This document shows positions 17,113-25,794 of a DNA stretch of 64,000 nucleotides, in pieces. Under the pieces are notes generated by a model that had not been told where the DNA came from, did not search any database, and saw only the letters and a program-made list of their open reading frames with translations. The position numbers were made by a program, and so were the translations under genes. Source of the stretch: Bacteroides faecis MAJ27 (GTDB lineage: Bacteria > Bacteroidota > Bacteroidia > Bacteroidales > Bacteroidaceae); assembly GCF_900106755.1 (NCBI RefSeq), contig NZ_FNNN01000024.1:1-64000 (forward strand). Reading direction: 5' to 3'. Every line of letters begins with the position of its first letter. Within the stretch, counting starts at the first letter, position 1.

Positions 17113-17309
17113 TATCTTTGTTCCCAGTATTCTCCATGAGCAAACTACCGCAAAAGCACGTAGCAAATTAGTGGGTTAAATCATGGGATATGCTTGAAGC
17201 TAAAAATATAAAGTTTTAAATATCAGCATGGTAACTCTCTTAGGAGAATCCCAGGCGGATCACTAAAATAAGAGAGCAATTCAAAGTTATTTTTTGAGTT
17301 GCTCTTTTT
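17113..17309 (+). ncRNA. Candidate small RNA with its own promoter and terminator
   Basis: A perfect -7 box TATCTTTG lies at 17113-17120. About 185 bp later comes an intrinsic terminator: AGAGCAATTCAAA (17273-17285) pairs with TTTGAGTTGCTCT (17293-17305), followed by T's. Between them ATTCTCC (17129-17135) can pair with GGAGAAT (17243-17249), closing a long domain with an inner ATGCT/AGCAT helix. No reading frame of note is present. The length is similar to 6S RNA, but I cannot show a 6S structure. A fixed leader of the next gene is unlikely, since that gene has its own -7 box. Confidence 0.5.
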
Positions 17310-17481
17310 CATAACGCAAGATGTGCAATATCTTAAACCAAGGATGATGGTAAAAAGAATAAAGAGACATACTCAATGTCTACCCGAAAGCAGCACAATA
17401 AGGAATTAAATTTCCTATTATAAAGAATCTAAAACAAATACAAATGTCGAAATCGTACAATAGGAATCCTATACGATTGCT

Positions 17482-17489
17482 TATATTTG
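17482..17489 (+). promoter_or_regulatory. -7 box of the AraC/DUF6597 gene
   Basis: TATATTTG fits the consensus and lies 40 bp before the ATG at 17529. It excludes the upstream TTG at 17487 as a start. Confidence 0.5.
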
Positions 17490-17528
17490 TACTATCAGAT
17501 CGTTTTTCAACAGATACCCTTTCTAAAT

Positions 17529-18332
17529 ATGTACAAAGAATACTTACCATGCCATATACTTGCTCCCTATGTTGATAGATATTGGGAATTCAAAGGCCAA
17601 ACAGAACAAGGTATGCAAATAAAATTATCTACAGATGGATGTACAGATTTTATGTTTATATTAGAAAGTACAGTTAATCACGGCATTATGATGCAACCTT
17701 ATCATTCTTATTTTATTGGTCCCATGAACATCTGTTCGACATTAATAACATCATCAGGTACTATCAATACATTTGGAGTTCGCTTTCGTCCATGCGGACT
17801 ATCCCGTTTTATGAAAATTTCTCTAAGCGAATTGACAAATATAAGATTAAGTGTGAATGACTTAGATACTATTTTCAGCGATTCTTTTGCTGAAAGGTTA
17901 TTCGAAGAACAGGGTATTCAGGGCAAGATTAATTTAATAGAACGCTATCTGAAAGAACACCTATATAAAAGCGACCATACAATGGATGCACAAATCGCAT
18001 ATGCTGTGAATCAAATTAATGCGCATGAAGGCAAGATATCCATAAGCCATTTAATGAACGAAGTTAATCTGTGCCAACGACACTTTGAACGAAAATTCAA
18101 GTTACATACAGGTTTTACTCCTCAAAAATATAACAGTATAGTAAGATTCAAGAATGCGATTAAAATATTGAGGAACGAATCATCTGACAACCTTTTATCA
18201 GTAGCAGTAAAAGCCGGATATTATGATGCTTCTCATTTATCAAGAGAAGTGAAAAAGCTATCCGGTAGTACTCCAAATTTCTTTTTATCATTGCCCCCCG
18301 ATAATGAGACTACTATCATTTATACAAAATAA
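17529..18332 (+). CDS. AraC-family regulator with DUF6597-type N-terminal domain
   Basis: This is a 267-residue protein. The N-terminal 150 residues (LAPYVDRYWEFKG, then FGVRFRPCGLSRFM) fit the DUF6597 sensor type. Residues 165-260 hold the AraC DNA-binding domain (ISHLMNEVNLCQRHFERKF; LLSVAVKAGYYDASHLSREV). It lies 81 bp upstream of a DUF6463 membrane protein on the same strand. This pair is a recurrent Bacteroidetes arrangement in which the regulator is thought to control the membrane protein. The inducer is unknown. Confidence 0.88.
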   Translation: MYKEYLPCHILAPYVDRYWEFKGQTEQGMQIKLSTDGCTDFMFILESTVNHGIMMQPYHSYFIGPMNICSTLITSSGTINTFGVRFRPCGLSRFMKISLSELTNIRLSVNDLDTIFSDSFAERLFEEQGIQGKINLIERYLKEHLYKSDHTMDAQIAYAVNQINAHEGKISISHLMNEVNLCQRHFERKFKLHTGFTPQKYNSIVRFKNAIKILRNESSDNLLSVAVKAGYYDASHLSREVKKLSGSTPNFFLSLPPDNETTIIYTK

Positions 18333-18413
18333 AAAAAGTCGAATTCATCCAATACCCATATCTTATTATACTTTATATTTGCAGCATTAACCAAGTATAT
18401 AAATAATAAGAAC

Positions 18414-18782
18414 ATGAAACTTTGGAAATATAGTGGGACATTTTTAACAGCGACAGGAATCATTCATACGATTTATGCACTATTTATCGGAAAAGATGCT
18501 TTTTCGGAAATGCTCAGAAATGGATTGGTAAACTCTATTGGAGAGAATTATAGTCAAGGATTCGCCTTTTGGTTCTTGATCTGTGGAGTAATACTTATCC
18601 TTTTGGGGCAAACGCTTCAATATTATATCAGAAAAGAACAAAAACCGGCACCCGTATTTTTAGGTTACTCTATTTTACTGCTTACCATAATCGGTTGTAT
18701 TATTGAACCTGCCTCCGGTTTCTGGCTCTTTTTGCCGCAAGCAATTATTATTATTTATTCAAATAAAAAAAGAGGATTGTGA
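18414..18782 (+). CDS. DUF6463 membrane protein
   Basis: This 122-residue protein has four predicted membrane helices: FLTATGIIHTIYALFIG, FAFWFLICGVILILLG, GYSILLLTIIGCII and FLPQAIIIIY. The GIIHTIYA and FWFLICG elements match the DUF6463 family by eye. No catalytic residues are evident. It follows an AraC-type gene and ends before a clear terminator, so it is likely the regulator's target. Confidence 0.8.
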   Translation: MKLWKYSGTFLTATGIIHTIYALFIGKDAFSEMLRNGLVNSIGENYSQGFAFWFLICGVILILLGQTLQYYIRKEQKPAPVFLGYSILLLTIIGCIIEPASGFWLFLPQAIIIIYSNKKRGL

Positions 18783-18801
18783 TATCCTTCAATTTTGAAA
18801 A

Positions 18802-18825
18802 GAGGGCAGACTTGTGCCTGCCCTC
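18802..18825 (+). terminator. Terminator after the DUF6463 gene
   Basis: GAGGGCAG (18802-18809) pairs with CTGCCCTC (18818-18825), 20 bp after the stop codon. The rest of the 230-bp gap to the AbiH gene shows nothing else. Confidence 0.65.
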
Positions 18826-19012
18826 ATAACCATTAAACAAATCACATTCGAGTCTTAAAGACCTACTAGCGATTCTGGTTTTAGAAACTCTGCTCAAGGC
18901 AGAAAGCGTACACACCTATACAATAGAACACTGCATAATAGCAGCATTAACTAGTCACACACCACCAAACAGATCGTTTAGAATTAAAGGTATGCGAATG
19001 ATGTGAGTCCGG

Positions 19013-20410
19013 CTACCGCTTTATATCAGACATCTTGAAATGCCGGACATTTTTTCCTTGGGGAATATTCAGATGTCTGCAAAATCTTCTGATATTTTTA
19101 ATATCATTATCACTATAATAACTAAAATTCCAAATCAGATCATCCACATTTCTTACATTTTCAACAATTGCCTTAAAATATGGAAAGTCTACATCACCCA
19201 GCGAATGACCAAGCAATGTAATCTCTTTCAAATCATTCAGCGACTCAAAAAAGCCCAAGTTATGATCTATTATGTCATTAGAATGTTTTATGTTCTTCGC
19301 ATAATAATTTTCCAAACGCTCCTCAATATGATCTACAGCATAATATCTTATTGGATTTTTCCAATTCCCTTTTTTCATATCCTTTAAAAAGAAAGCGAGA
19401 TAGACCAACTTATCATTGGCAAAATATTTACCCTTCTTATCCTTCAGATTCGGGCGATATCTCCGACGATTTTTATGTTTATGAACCCACTCATCAAAAG
19501 CGACTTCATTATCCTCTACATTATGCCCTAAAACCAAAGAGCCAAATTTCTGTCTTCTATCTCCGTGAATATAAAGAATATGTTCCCGGGAAATATTATA
19601 TTCTGTTTCAAGAAACAATGTATAATTAAAATTCAGGTAAGCAGCGTTCGGATCAAGATACAGCATATTCTTCCTAAACCCTTTCTTGTAATGTATGGTA
19701 TTAATCCACCGGTGAAACTGATATTGCATTTCGAAGGTACAAGAAGAAACAACATCAGCAACAATATCTATAGGACCTAAATATTCAGCATAACTAAAAT
19801 TCTCGTCATCTTCGTATAATCGCGGCAAATTCTCATCAACAAAATCAAAAATACGTTCCCTGTTCAGTTCACTAAGATATTTTTCAAAATCCTTCCATAA
19901 ATAGTCTTTAGCCCAAGTGTTCTTTGGAGCTGGCAATTTGCGTCCGTATTGTAGGCACAAAAGATAATCATTATAATCATCAAAATTATTCATCATAGAT
20001 CGGGGACCGAAGAAGAGTTCGAACATCTTCACGACAAAATCATTGCGCTTTAATAGGTAATTGCGAAAATCCATATAAGTAGAATCAGCACCATGATATC
20101 TGTCAAATCCATTACCTATAATATAAAGATGATGAATGGGATCACCATTAATTGAATATCTTTTTTTTCGATAAGGTTCGAGCATTTCGGCTCTACGCTG
20201 CAGGCAATAATCTTTCATCCCACTGACCAATTCTTTCGTTGAAAGGTCAAGTGGACATTGCATCAAATAATCACGAGCACTATATTTGTCCATATAATCT
20301 CTAGCTCGTTTAAAGGTAAGCCCGTCTATTCTCATGAATCCATTGCAAGCTCTGTCAATTAGACGGGCTCTATCAAAAGAATATAGAATATCACTATCGC
20401 CAATGTTCAT
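19013..20410 (-). CDS. AbiH-family abortive infection protein
   Basis: This is a 465-residue protein. The AbiH pattern is clear in order: LYIIGNGFDRYHG (about 95), LLCLQYGRKLP, YLNFNYT with a following HILYIHGD (about 270-300), SLVLGHN, and near the end TLLGHSLGDVDFPYF. AbiH proteins give abortive phage resistance and their mechanism is not established. I start at the ATG at 20410, because the longer frame needs a GTG at 20431. It stands alone, with a 1.1-kb repeat-bearing stretch upstream. Together with the SIR2 pair at 1.7-5.2 kb it marks this flank as a defence-rich area. Confidence 0.88.
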   Translation of the reverse strand: MNIGDSDILYSFDRARLIDRACNGFMRIDGLTFKRARDYMDKYSARDYLMQCPLDLSTKELVSGMKDYCLQRRAEMLEPYRKKRYSINGDPIHHLYIIGNGFDRYHGADSTYMDFRNYLLKRNDFVVKMFELFFGPRSMMNNFDDYNDYLLCLQYGRKLPAPKNTWAKDYLWKDFEKYLSELNRERIFDFVDENLPRLYEDDENFSYAEYLGPIDIVADVVSSCTFEMQYQFHRWINTIHYKKGFRKNMLYLDPNAAYLNFNYTLFLETEYNISREHILYIHGDRRQKFGSLVLGHNVEDNEVAFDEWVHKHKNRRRYRPNLKDKKGKYFANDKLVYLAFFLKDMKKGNWKNPIRYYAVDHIEERLENYYAKNIKHSNDIIDHNLGFFESLNDLKEITLLGHSLGDVDFPYFKAIVENVRNVDDLIWNFSYYSDNDIKNIRRFCRHLNIPQGKNVRHFKMSDIKR

Positions 20411-20725
20411 AATTATCAAATTTTCAGTCACAAATTACAGTATCTATTGTTCTAGACCAAACTGTATCATTACATAAGGTAACAAAGATAATAATTTTCA
20501 AAGTTCGCTAGTCTCATTGCCCAAAGATAACTAACCAATTTCATACCGTTTGACTTATTGCTATGTAGCTATGAATAAAATAAAACTTCGTCAGCAAATC
20601 ATATTTTCATCTATCATTCAACTGTTCAGCCTGTTACAATGCATCTTCTTATTCTTTTAATGTAAACAGACACATAGTCTGCTGATTTGAAATTGTCATT
20701 CTATAAAATAATTTATGCCTTTAAG

Positions 20726-20823
20726 CTAACTCACATAATGTGCGATAGCTAATCCATATCATGTGCGGTAGCTATTGCACATTATGTGAGTTAGTTATCG
20801 CACTATATGCGCCAATCAATATC
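20726..20823. repeat. Array of four imperfect 23-bp tandem repeats within a long inverted repeat
   Basis: Units start at 20732, 20755, 20778 and 20801. ATGTG or ATGCG cores lie exactly 23 bp apart (20738, 20761, 20784, 20807). The segment from CTAACTCACATAATGTGC (20726-20743) is a perfect inverted repeat of 20777-20794, extendable to about 25 bp with one G-T pair. It contains no open frame. It lies about 320 bp upstream of the AbiH start. Confidence 0.8.
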
Positions 20824-21044
20824 ATAGATAGAAAAGCATGATTGCGACATTCAAATATACAGAGAGAGAACATAATACCCAAAAAAGAAGGTGCATTGTA
20901 TTCATTTGTATAATAGAGTATTATGGGAAAAAGTGACTATGAGTTACTTACTCTATTGATGTTTCTTGAATCTACTTTCGAGTTACTGCAATCATTGCAG
21001 ACGAACACAATAAACATTTTCTCTATAAAAAATAATATCCGCGG

Positions 21045-21160
21045 GTGCATAAATTAATTCGTCCGCCTATAGGCAACGTTTCATCCGGCTATAGGCAAAC
21101 GAAACGTCGGCTATAGGCAAACTTGCGTCCGGCTATAGGCGGACGAATTAATTTATGCAC
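21045..21160. repeat. 116-bp element: 28-bp terminal inverted repeats around four 22-bp units
   Basis: The outer arms 21045-21072 and 21133-21160 are perfect inverted repeats (GTGCATAAATTAATTCG...). CTATAGGC, part of the palindrome GCCTATAGGC, recurs at 21067, 21089, 21111 and 21133, exactly 22 bp apart, mostly as GGCTATAGGCAAAC. Architecture resembles the 23-bp array at 20.73 kb but the sequence is unrelated. It could be a MITE-like repeat or a multimeric protein-binding site. Confidence 0.85.
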
Positions 21161-21270
21161 TGGAAGGGATTATTCATTGCACAAGCCGGAGCTAAATTTA
21201 GCATAAGAATTCTTTATCCAATAAACCACTTTTAGATTTGTATGATTTGAATTTATATATAGACAGTGTA

Positions 21271-21350
21271 GTTCATTTCTGTACCGGTTTGCTCATTGTT
21301 AAATCATTTAGCCCATTATTAAATCATTCAACCCATTTTAAATGATAAGC
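21271..21350. repeat. Array of four imperfect 20-bp tandem repeats
   Basis: Units begin at 21271, 21291, 21311 and 21331, with CATT at the same offset in all and CTCATT or CCCATT in three. The middle two share ATTRTTAAATCATT. Units one and four are degenerate. This is the third array with its own exact period in the 20411-21522 gap. Outside the arrays that gap is AT-rich with no gene I can support. Confidence 0.6.
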
Positions 21351-21424
21351 AAGAAGCAATAATTCAATTGCTGACTTCTATCAATTATTTGATTAGAACA
21401 CATTTATAGGATATCTATCAAATT

Positions 21425-21478
21425 AAAGCTCCATTTAGTTATTCTTCAATGTCCGAACAACTAAATGGAGCTTTATCA
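21425..21478 (-). terminator. Terminator downstream of the XRE gene pair
   Basis: AAAGCTCCATTTAGTT and AACTAAATGGAGCTTT form a 16-bp perfect stem about 45 bp after the stop of the gene at 21523. The loop is about 20 nt. Confidence 0.6.
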
Positions 21479-21522
21479 TATATTTCTAAGAATCCTAAAT
21501 AAGGAAAAGGATAAACCTATTA

Positions 21523-21933
21523 TTATTTAGCGCTTTCCTCTTTTCCCTTATCATATTTATCTCTTTCGATTTTAAGTAACTCCTCAAATAACTTCACTGC
21601 TTGATCCATTGAAAAATGGTTGAGATTTTCCACATGAGTAATAGGCCCTATATTAGATGCGCTTACATGGCAGTTCTCATAGAAATTGCTTGTATAGTAT
21701 AATACAGTTTCTTCTGTAAATTTCTTTAAGCCTTCTTCTGTAACCCCCAATGCAGTAGCCACTTGTTTTAACTTCTCATCATCTATCTTTTCCGCTTGTT
21801 CCATTTTGGAAATAGCCTGTTTTGTCACCCCTAGTAACTCACCCAAATCCGTTTGAGTCATACCACGAAGACGGCGTATTCTTTCTATTTTACGCCCCAA
21901 ATGTGAACTGTTTGTATAAGTTTCTGTTTCCAT
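21523..21933 (-). CDS. XRE-family helix-turn-helix regulator
   Basis: This is a 136-residue protein. Residues 12-70 form a Cro/CI-type HTH (RRLRGMTQTDLGELLGVTKQ, then AISKMEQAEKI). The rest has a helical tail (QAVKLFEELLKIERDKYDK) probably used to dimerise. It is a paralog of the gene just upstream in layout, including the Q..VKL(Y)E.LL..ER ending. Both are transcribed leftwards 43 bp apart, probably as an operon. Their ligands and targets are unknown. Confidence 0.88.
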   Translation of the reverse strand: METETYTNSSHLGRKIERIRRLRGMTQTDLGELLGVTKQAISKMEQAEKIDDEKLKQVATALGVTEEGLKKFTEETVLYYTSNFYENCHVSASNIGPITHVENLNHFSMDQAVKLFEELLKIERDKYDKGKEESAK

Positions 21934-21976
21934 AATATTTATTTCTTAGTTAAATTAGTTAATCAACTAATAATAA

Positions 21977-22366
21977 TCACCTTTTCTTTAATAATTCAAT
22001 TTTCTCTCTCTCACTTTGCAGCAGACGTTCATACAATTCCACGATTTTATCCAATGGATTGAACTGCTGGGCTATTGATGTAGCTCCTTGTTCAAAGGTG
22101 TTATCTCTAATGTTATTGATATTATATATTGCCTTCTCAACATCAAAATCCTTAATCACCTCAGCAGATATCCCCAATACAGAAGCTATTTGATTTAGAA
22201 GCCCTTCTTCGATTTCTTCCTGTTTTTCAATCTTTGAAATGACCTGTTGATTTACACCAAGATCAGCCGCTAAAGCCTCCTGCTTCATACCAAAATAAAC
22301 ACGGATCTTTTGCAGATTATGTCCGACGTGCCTCCTGTTTGCTTTATTTTTTACTTCGACATCCAT
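21977..22366 (-). CDS. XRE-family helix-turn-helix regulator
   Basis: This 129-residue protein has the HTH KIRVYFGMKQEALAADLGVN, then QQVISKIEKQEEI, and a C-terminal helix (DKIVELYERLLQSEREKIEL). The ATG at 22366 is chosen over the upstream TTG at 22399, which lies inside a perfect -7 box (TATCTTTG, reverse strand 22404-22397). It is the first gene of a two-gene operon of paralogs. Confidence 0.85.
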   Translation of the reverse strand: MDVEVKNKANRRHVGHNLQKIRVYFGMKQEALAADLGVNQQVISKIEKQEEIEEGLLNQIASVLGISAEVIKDFDVEKAIYNINNIRDNTFEQGATSIAQQFNPLDKIVELYERLLQSEREKIELLKKR

Positions 22367-22396
22367 ATTATTGTTCTTTATGTGATTACATTGAGA

Positions 22397-22404
22397 CAAA
22401 GATA
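22397..22404 (-). promoter_or_regulatory. Promoter of the XRE operon
   Basis: The reverse strand reads TATCTTTG, a perfect -7 box, about 30 bp before the ATG at 22366. Confidence 0.6.
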
Positions 22405-22502
22405 GTAAAAATCAACCCATTCTGACTTAAAGTCAACTTTATTTTTTTCAATCCACAACGCTCTATGCCTACTTTTGTCCAATCAGTCTAAATAAGTTGA
22501 TA

Positions 22503-22559
22503 TTGACCGTGGCGCCACATCAAATACATACACTCAGAGATTGACCGTCAATTCACGGT
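22503..22559 (+). promoter_or_regulatory. Candidate operator region upstream of the first susC
   Basis: TTGACCGT occurs at 22503-22510 and 22541-22548. The second copy is part of ACCGT-6-ACGGT, and the first abuts the palindrome TGGCGCCA. This is the most structured part of the 330-bp gap before the susC at 22696, which has no dedicated regulator beside it. Function as a binding site is a guess. Confidence 0.3.
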
Positions 22560-22695
22560 ACAATCGCAGTTTTAACCAATAAAATCTAATAGCCTATGGA
22601 GTAAATCAAATCGGTATAATCGGACATAGATTTAAATCATTCAGAGATTTAACTATTCAAAAACCAATTAGTGAACATACAATTAAACAAAAAAC

Positions 22696-25600
22696 ATGAA
22701 ATCATTTTCTGATAAAACAAACATAGGGACAGACGTTACCCTAAAGACAGTTTATATGATAAGATTCTACCTGCTATTCCTTTTAACAGGAATAATATCG
22801 GTAGTCGGAGCCACACAAGTCTACGGCCAGCAGAGCAGAAGCATCTCCGGCGTAGTGAAAAACTCTCAGGGGGAGACGATAATCGGAGCTAATATTGTAG
22901 AAAAAGGCACAAACAACGGGACTATTACAAATGTAGACGGACTCTTCACACTGCGTGTTTCGCCCAACGCAGTACTCAAAGTATCTTACATGGGATACAT
23001 AGAACAGGAAGTCAGCACACGCAATAAAAGCAAACTGGAAATCACGATGGTGGAAGATGCCCGACTGATTGACGAAGTGGTAGTAGTAGGATACGGTTCC
23101 GTCAAAAAGCGGGATCTGACAGGAGCGGTAACCTCTGTCAAAAGTGCCGAGGTACTGGCTGCTCCTACCAGTAATGTGATGGAAGCTCTTCAAGGAAAGA
23201 TACCCGGCATGGACATCACCAAAACATCGGGACAGGTAGGCGGTGAAGTCAGCATCTTGCTGCGTGGTTCGCGTTCCATATATGGCAATAACGAGCCACT
23301 GTTTATTATCGACGGAATCCCCGGAAGCTATAGTCAGGTCAACCCTTCCGATATTGAAAGTGTCGATGTTCTGAAGGATGCTTCATCCACCGCCATTTAC
23401 GGTTCGGCAGGAGCAAACGGTGTTGTGATTATCACCACCAAAAGAGGAAAAGAAGGCAAAGCCACAATCAACTTTGACGCGTATTACGGCTTCAGCGGAT
23501 CGCCCAACTACAAACACGGAATGACTCAGGATGAATGGGTGACTTACCAGAAAGAGGCATACCGATATAAGAACGGTGATTTCCCTTCCGATATGTCTGC
23601 ACTACTGGGCAAACAGGCTTTTACAGATGCGTATAATGCCGGAAAATGGATTGACTGGGTAGACGAGGTTTCCGGCAATACAGCTACCACACAAAAGTAC
23701 AGCCTTTCGGTAAGCAGCGGAACGGAAAAGACAAGGATATTCGCTTCGACCTCCTACAACCGGGAAGAAGGCCTGCTCAGCAATGAAAATCTGAACCGGT
23801 ACTCTTTACGGCTCAACATCGACCAGCAACTCTTTTCGTGGGCGAAAGTCGGTTTTACCTCCAATCTGGTGTACCGTGATTTGAATTCCGGCGTGAAAAA
23901 CACGTTTACCCGTTCCCTCTCCGCTTTCCCGTTGGGGAATGCCTACGATGAGGAAGGCAAGATCAATCACGAATATATCACAGGGCAGTATTCGCCGATG
24001 GGAGATTTTATAGAGAATCAATATGCGAACAACACCCGTTCCACTTACCTGAATATGAGCGGGTATGTCGAACTGACTCCTCTCAAAGATTTCACATTCA
24101 CCAGCCGGATCAACGGGACATTGAACCATTCCCGACGAGGACAATACTGGGGAAACCAATGCAACGCCAACCGTCCGAGTTATGCGGGTTCGCCTCACGC
24201 CTCCATCACCAATGACAACGCATGGAATTACACGTGGGAAAACATTCTGGCATACAGCACGACCCTTGCCAAAGCGCATACGGTAGGAGGTTCTTTAATC
24301 ACTTCGTGGAACAAGAACCAGTCGGAAAGCAACATGGCTGCCGCAAGCGGACAGATGGTAGACCAATGGTCGTTCTGGCGGTTGACTTCGGGTTCCTCCC
24401 CACATGTGGAATCGGACTTCGCACAGACACAGAAAATGTCTTTTGCTTTCCGCCTCAACTATTCATACAAGAGCAAATACTTATTCAACTTCTCCACCCG
24501 TTGGGACGGTGTCTCACAATTCTCCGCCGGACACAAATGGGATGCTTTCCCGGCAGGCGCCATAGCCTGGAGAATTTCCGACGAGGCTTTTATGGAAAAG
24601 ACACGAAGCTGGCTGGACAACCTGAAACTGAGAGTCAGCTACGGCATCACGGGCAACTCCGGCGGAACAGACGCTTACAGCACCACTACACAAGCCTACG
24701 TATATTCTGCCAGCGGAGTCTCTGTCAATGGAAAAATCGTTCCTTTCACACAATACTCGGAGACTTACGGCAGTGCCGACCTCGGTTGGGAAAAATCGTA
24801 CAACTGGAACATCGGTCTGGACTTCGGCATACTGAACAGCCGCATCGACGGTTCCATTGAATGGTTCAGAACAACCACCAAAGGATTATTATTCAAGCGT
24901 ATATTGCCCATCACCAGCGGACTGACCGGATGGGGTTCTCCTCTGTCTATCTGGCAGAATATCGCCCAAACCAGCAATCAGGGCGTGGAAGTGATATTGA
25001 ACTCCCACAATATACAGCACAAGGACTTTACATGGAACACGACCCTGTCCGCCACCTGGAGCAAGGAGAAGATAGACAAGCTGCCCGACGGTGACCTGAT
25101 CTCCGAGAACCTGTTTACCGGTGAACCGATTCATGCCATTTACGGCTATAAATATGCAGGAATCTGGGGAAGTGACACTCCAAAGGAGACGCTGGATGCG
25201 TATGGCGTAAATCCGGGATTTATCAAGATAGAAACAGTGGATAAAAACGGAGACGGCGGAGTACATAAATACAGCACCGATGACAGACAGATTCTGGGAC
25301 ACACGAATCCGGACTGGATCATCGGACTGAACAACTCCTTCACCTACAAGAACTTCGATTTATCCGTCTTTGCAATGGCACGCTACGGGCAGACAATCAA
25401 CAGTGACCTGCTCGGCTACTATACCGCAGAGCAAAGTGTGACCAAGAATCAGCTGGCAGGCGTGGATTACTGGACAGAGGACAATCAGGGCGCATACTTC
25501 CCGCGTCCCGGAACGGGAGACGAACAAAAAACGGTATATCCTTCGCTGAGAGTACACGACGGCTCCTTCATCAAGATCAAGAATATCACTCTGGGATATA

Positions 25601-25782
25601 CCCTCCCCGCCAACATTTCCCGCAAAGTATTGATGGAGAAATGCCGCATCTACGCTACGGCCTACAATCCGTTCATCTTTGTGAAAGACAAGCAACTGAA
25701 GGACACAGACCCCGAAACGAACGGTTCGGACGCGTTTCCCACCTATCGGCAATTTGTATTTGGAGTTAATCTCACATTCTAA
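22696..25782 (+). CDS. SusC/RagA-family TonB-dependent outer-membrane transporter
   Basis: This is a 1028-residue protein. A signal peptide (hydrophobic YLLFLLTGIISVV) ends near residue 45. A carboxypeptidase-regulatory-like domain follows (ISGVVKNSQGETIIGANI), then the TonB-box region (DEVVVVGYGSVKKRDLTGAV). The plug holds NVMEALQGKIPGMDI and FIIDGIPG. The barrel runs to the terminal aromatic residue (VFGVNLTF). It imports an oligosaccharide or similar ligand with its SusD partner 12 bp downstream. No sensor or glycoside hydrolase is adjacent, so the substrate is not deducible. Confidence 0.95.
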   Translation: MKSFSDKTNIGTDVTLKTVYMIRFYLLFLLTGIISVVGATQVYGQQSRSISGVVKNSQGETIIGANIVEKGTNNGTITNVDGLFTLRVSPNAVLKVSYMGYIEQEVSTRNKSKLEITMVEDARLIDEVVVVGYGSVKKRDLTGAVTSVKSAEVLAAPTSNVMEALQGKIPGMDITKTSGQVGGEVSILLRGSRSIYGNNEPLFIIDGIPGSYSQVNPSDIESVDVLKDASSTAIYGSAGANGVVIITTKRGKEGKATINFDAYYGFSGSPNYKHGMTQDEWVTYQKEAYRYKNGDFPSDMSALLGKQAFTDAYNAGKWIDWVDEVSGNTATTQKYSLSVSSGTEKTRIFASTSYNREEGLLSNENLNRYSLRLNIDQQLFSWAKVGFTSNLVYRDLNSGVKNTFTRSLSAFPLGNAYDEEGKINHEYITGQYSPMGDFIENQYANNTRSTYLNMSGYVELTPLKDFTFTSRINGTLNHSRRGQYWGNQCNANRPSYAGSPHASITNDNAWNYTWENILAYSTTLAKAHTVGGSLITSWNKNQSESNMAAASGQMVDQWSFWRLTSGSSPHVESDFAQTQKMSFAFRLNYSYKSKYLFNFSTRWDGVSQFSAGHKWDAFPAGAIAWRISDEAFMEKTRSWLDNLKLRVSYGITGNSGGTDAYSTTTQAYVYSASGVSVNGKIVPFTQYSETYGSADLGWEKSYNWNIGLDFGILNSRIDGSIEWFRTTTKGLLFKRILPITSGLTGWGSPLSIWQNIAQTSNQGVEVILNSHNIQHKDFTWNTTLSATWSKEKIDKLPDGDLISENLFTGEPIHAIYGYKYAGIWGSDTPKETLDAYGVNPGFIKIETVDKNGDGGVHKYSTDDRQILGHTNPDWIIGLNNSFTYKNFDLSVFAMARYGQTINSDLLGYYTAEQSVTKNQLAGVDYWTEDNQGAYFPRPGTGDEQKTVYPSLRVHDGSFIKIKNITLGYTLPANISRKVLMEKCRIYATAYNPFIFVKDKQLKDTDPETNGSDAFPTYRQFVFGVNLTF

Positions 25783-25794
25783 TTAAAGAAGAAA

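Noticed and set aside
17121..17309. tmRNA, SRP RNA or tRNA
   Set aside because: No tRNA-like ends, CCA, proteolysis tag frame or SRP tetraloop region is visible. Only a generic small RNA call is supported.
21045..21160. CRISPR-like repeats
   Set aside because: The repeated cores are joined by short conserved linkers rather than unique spacers, the array has only four units, and no cas gene is present.
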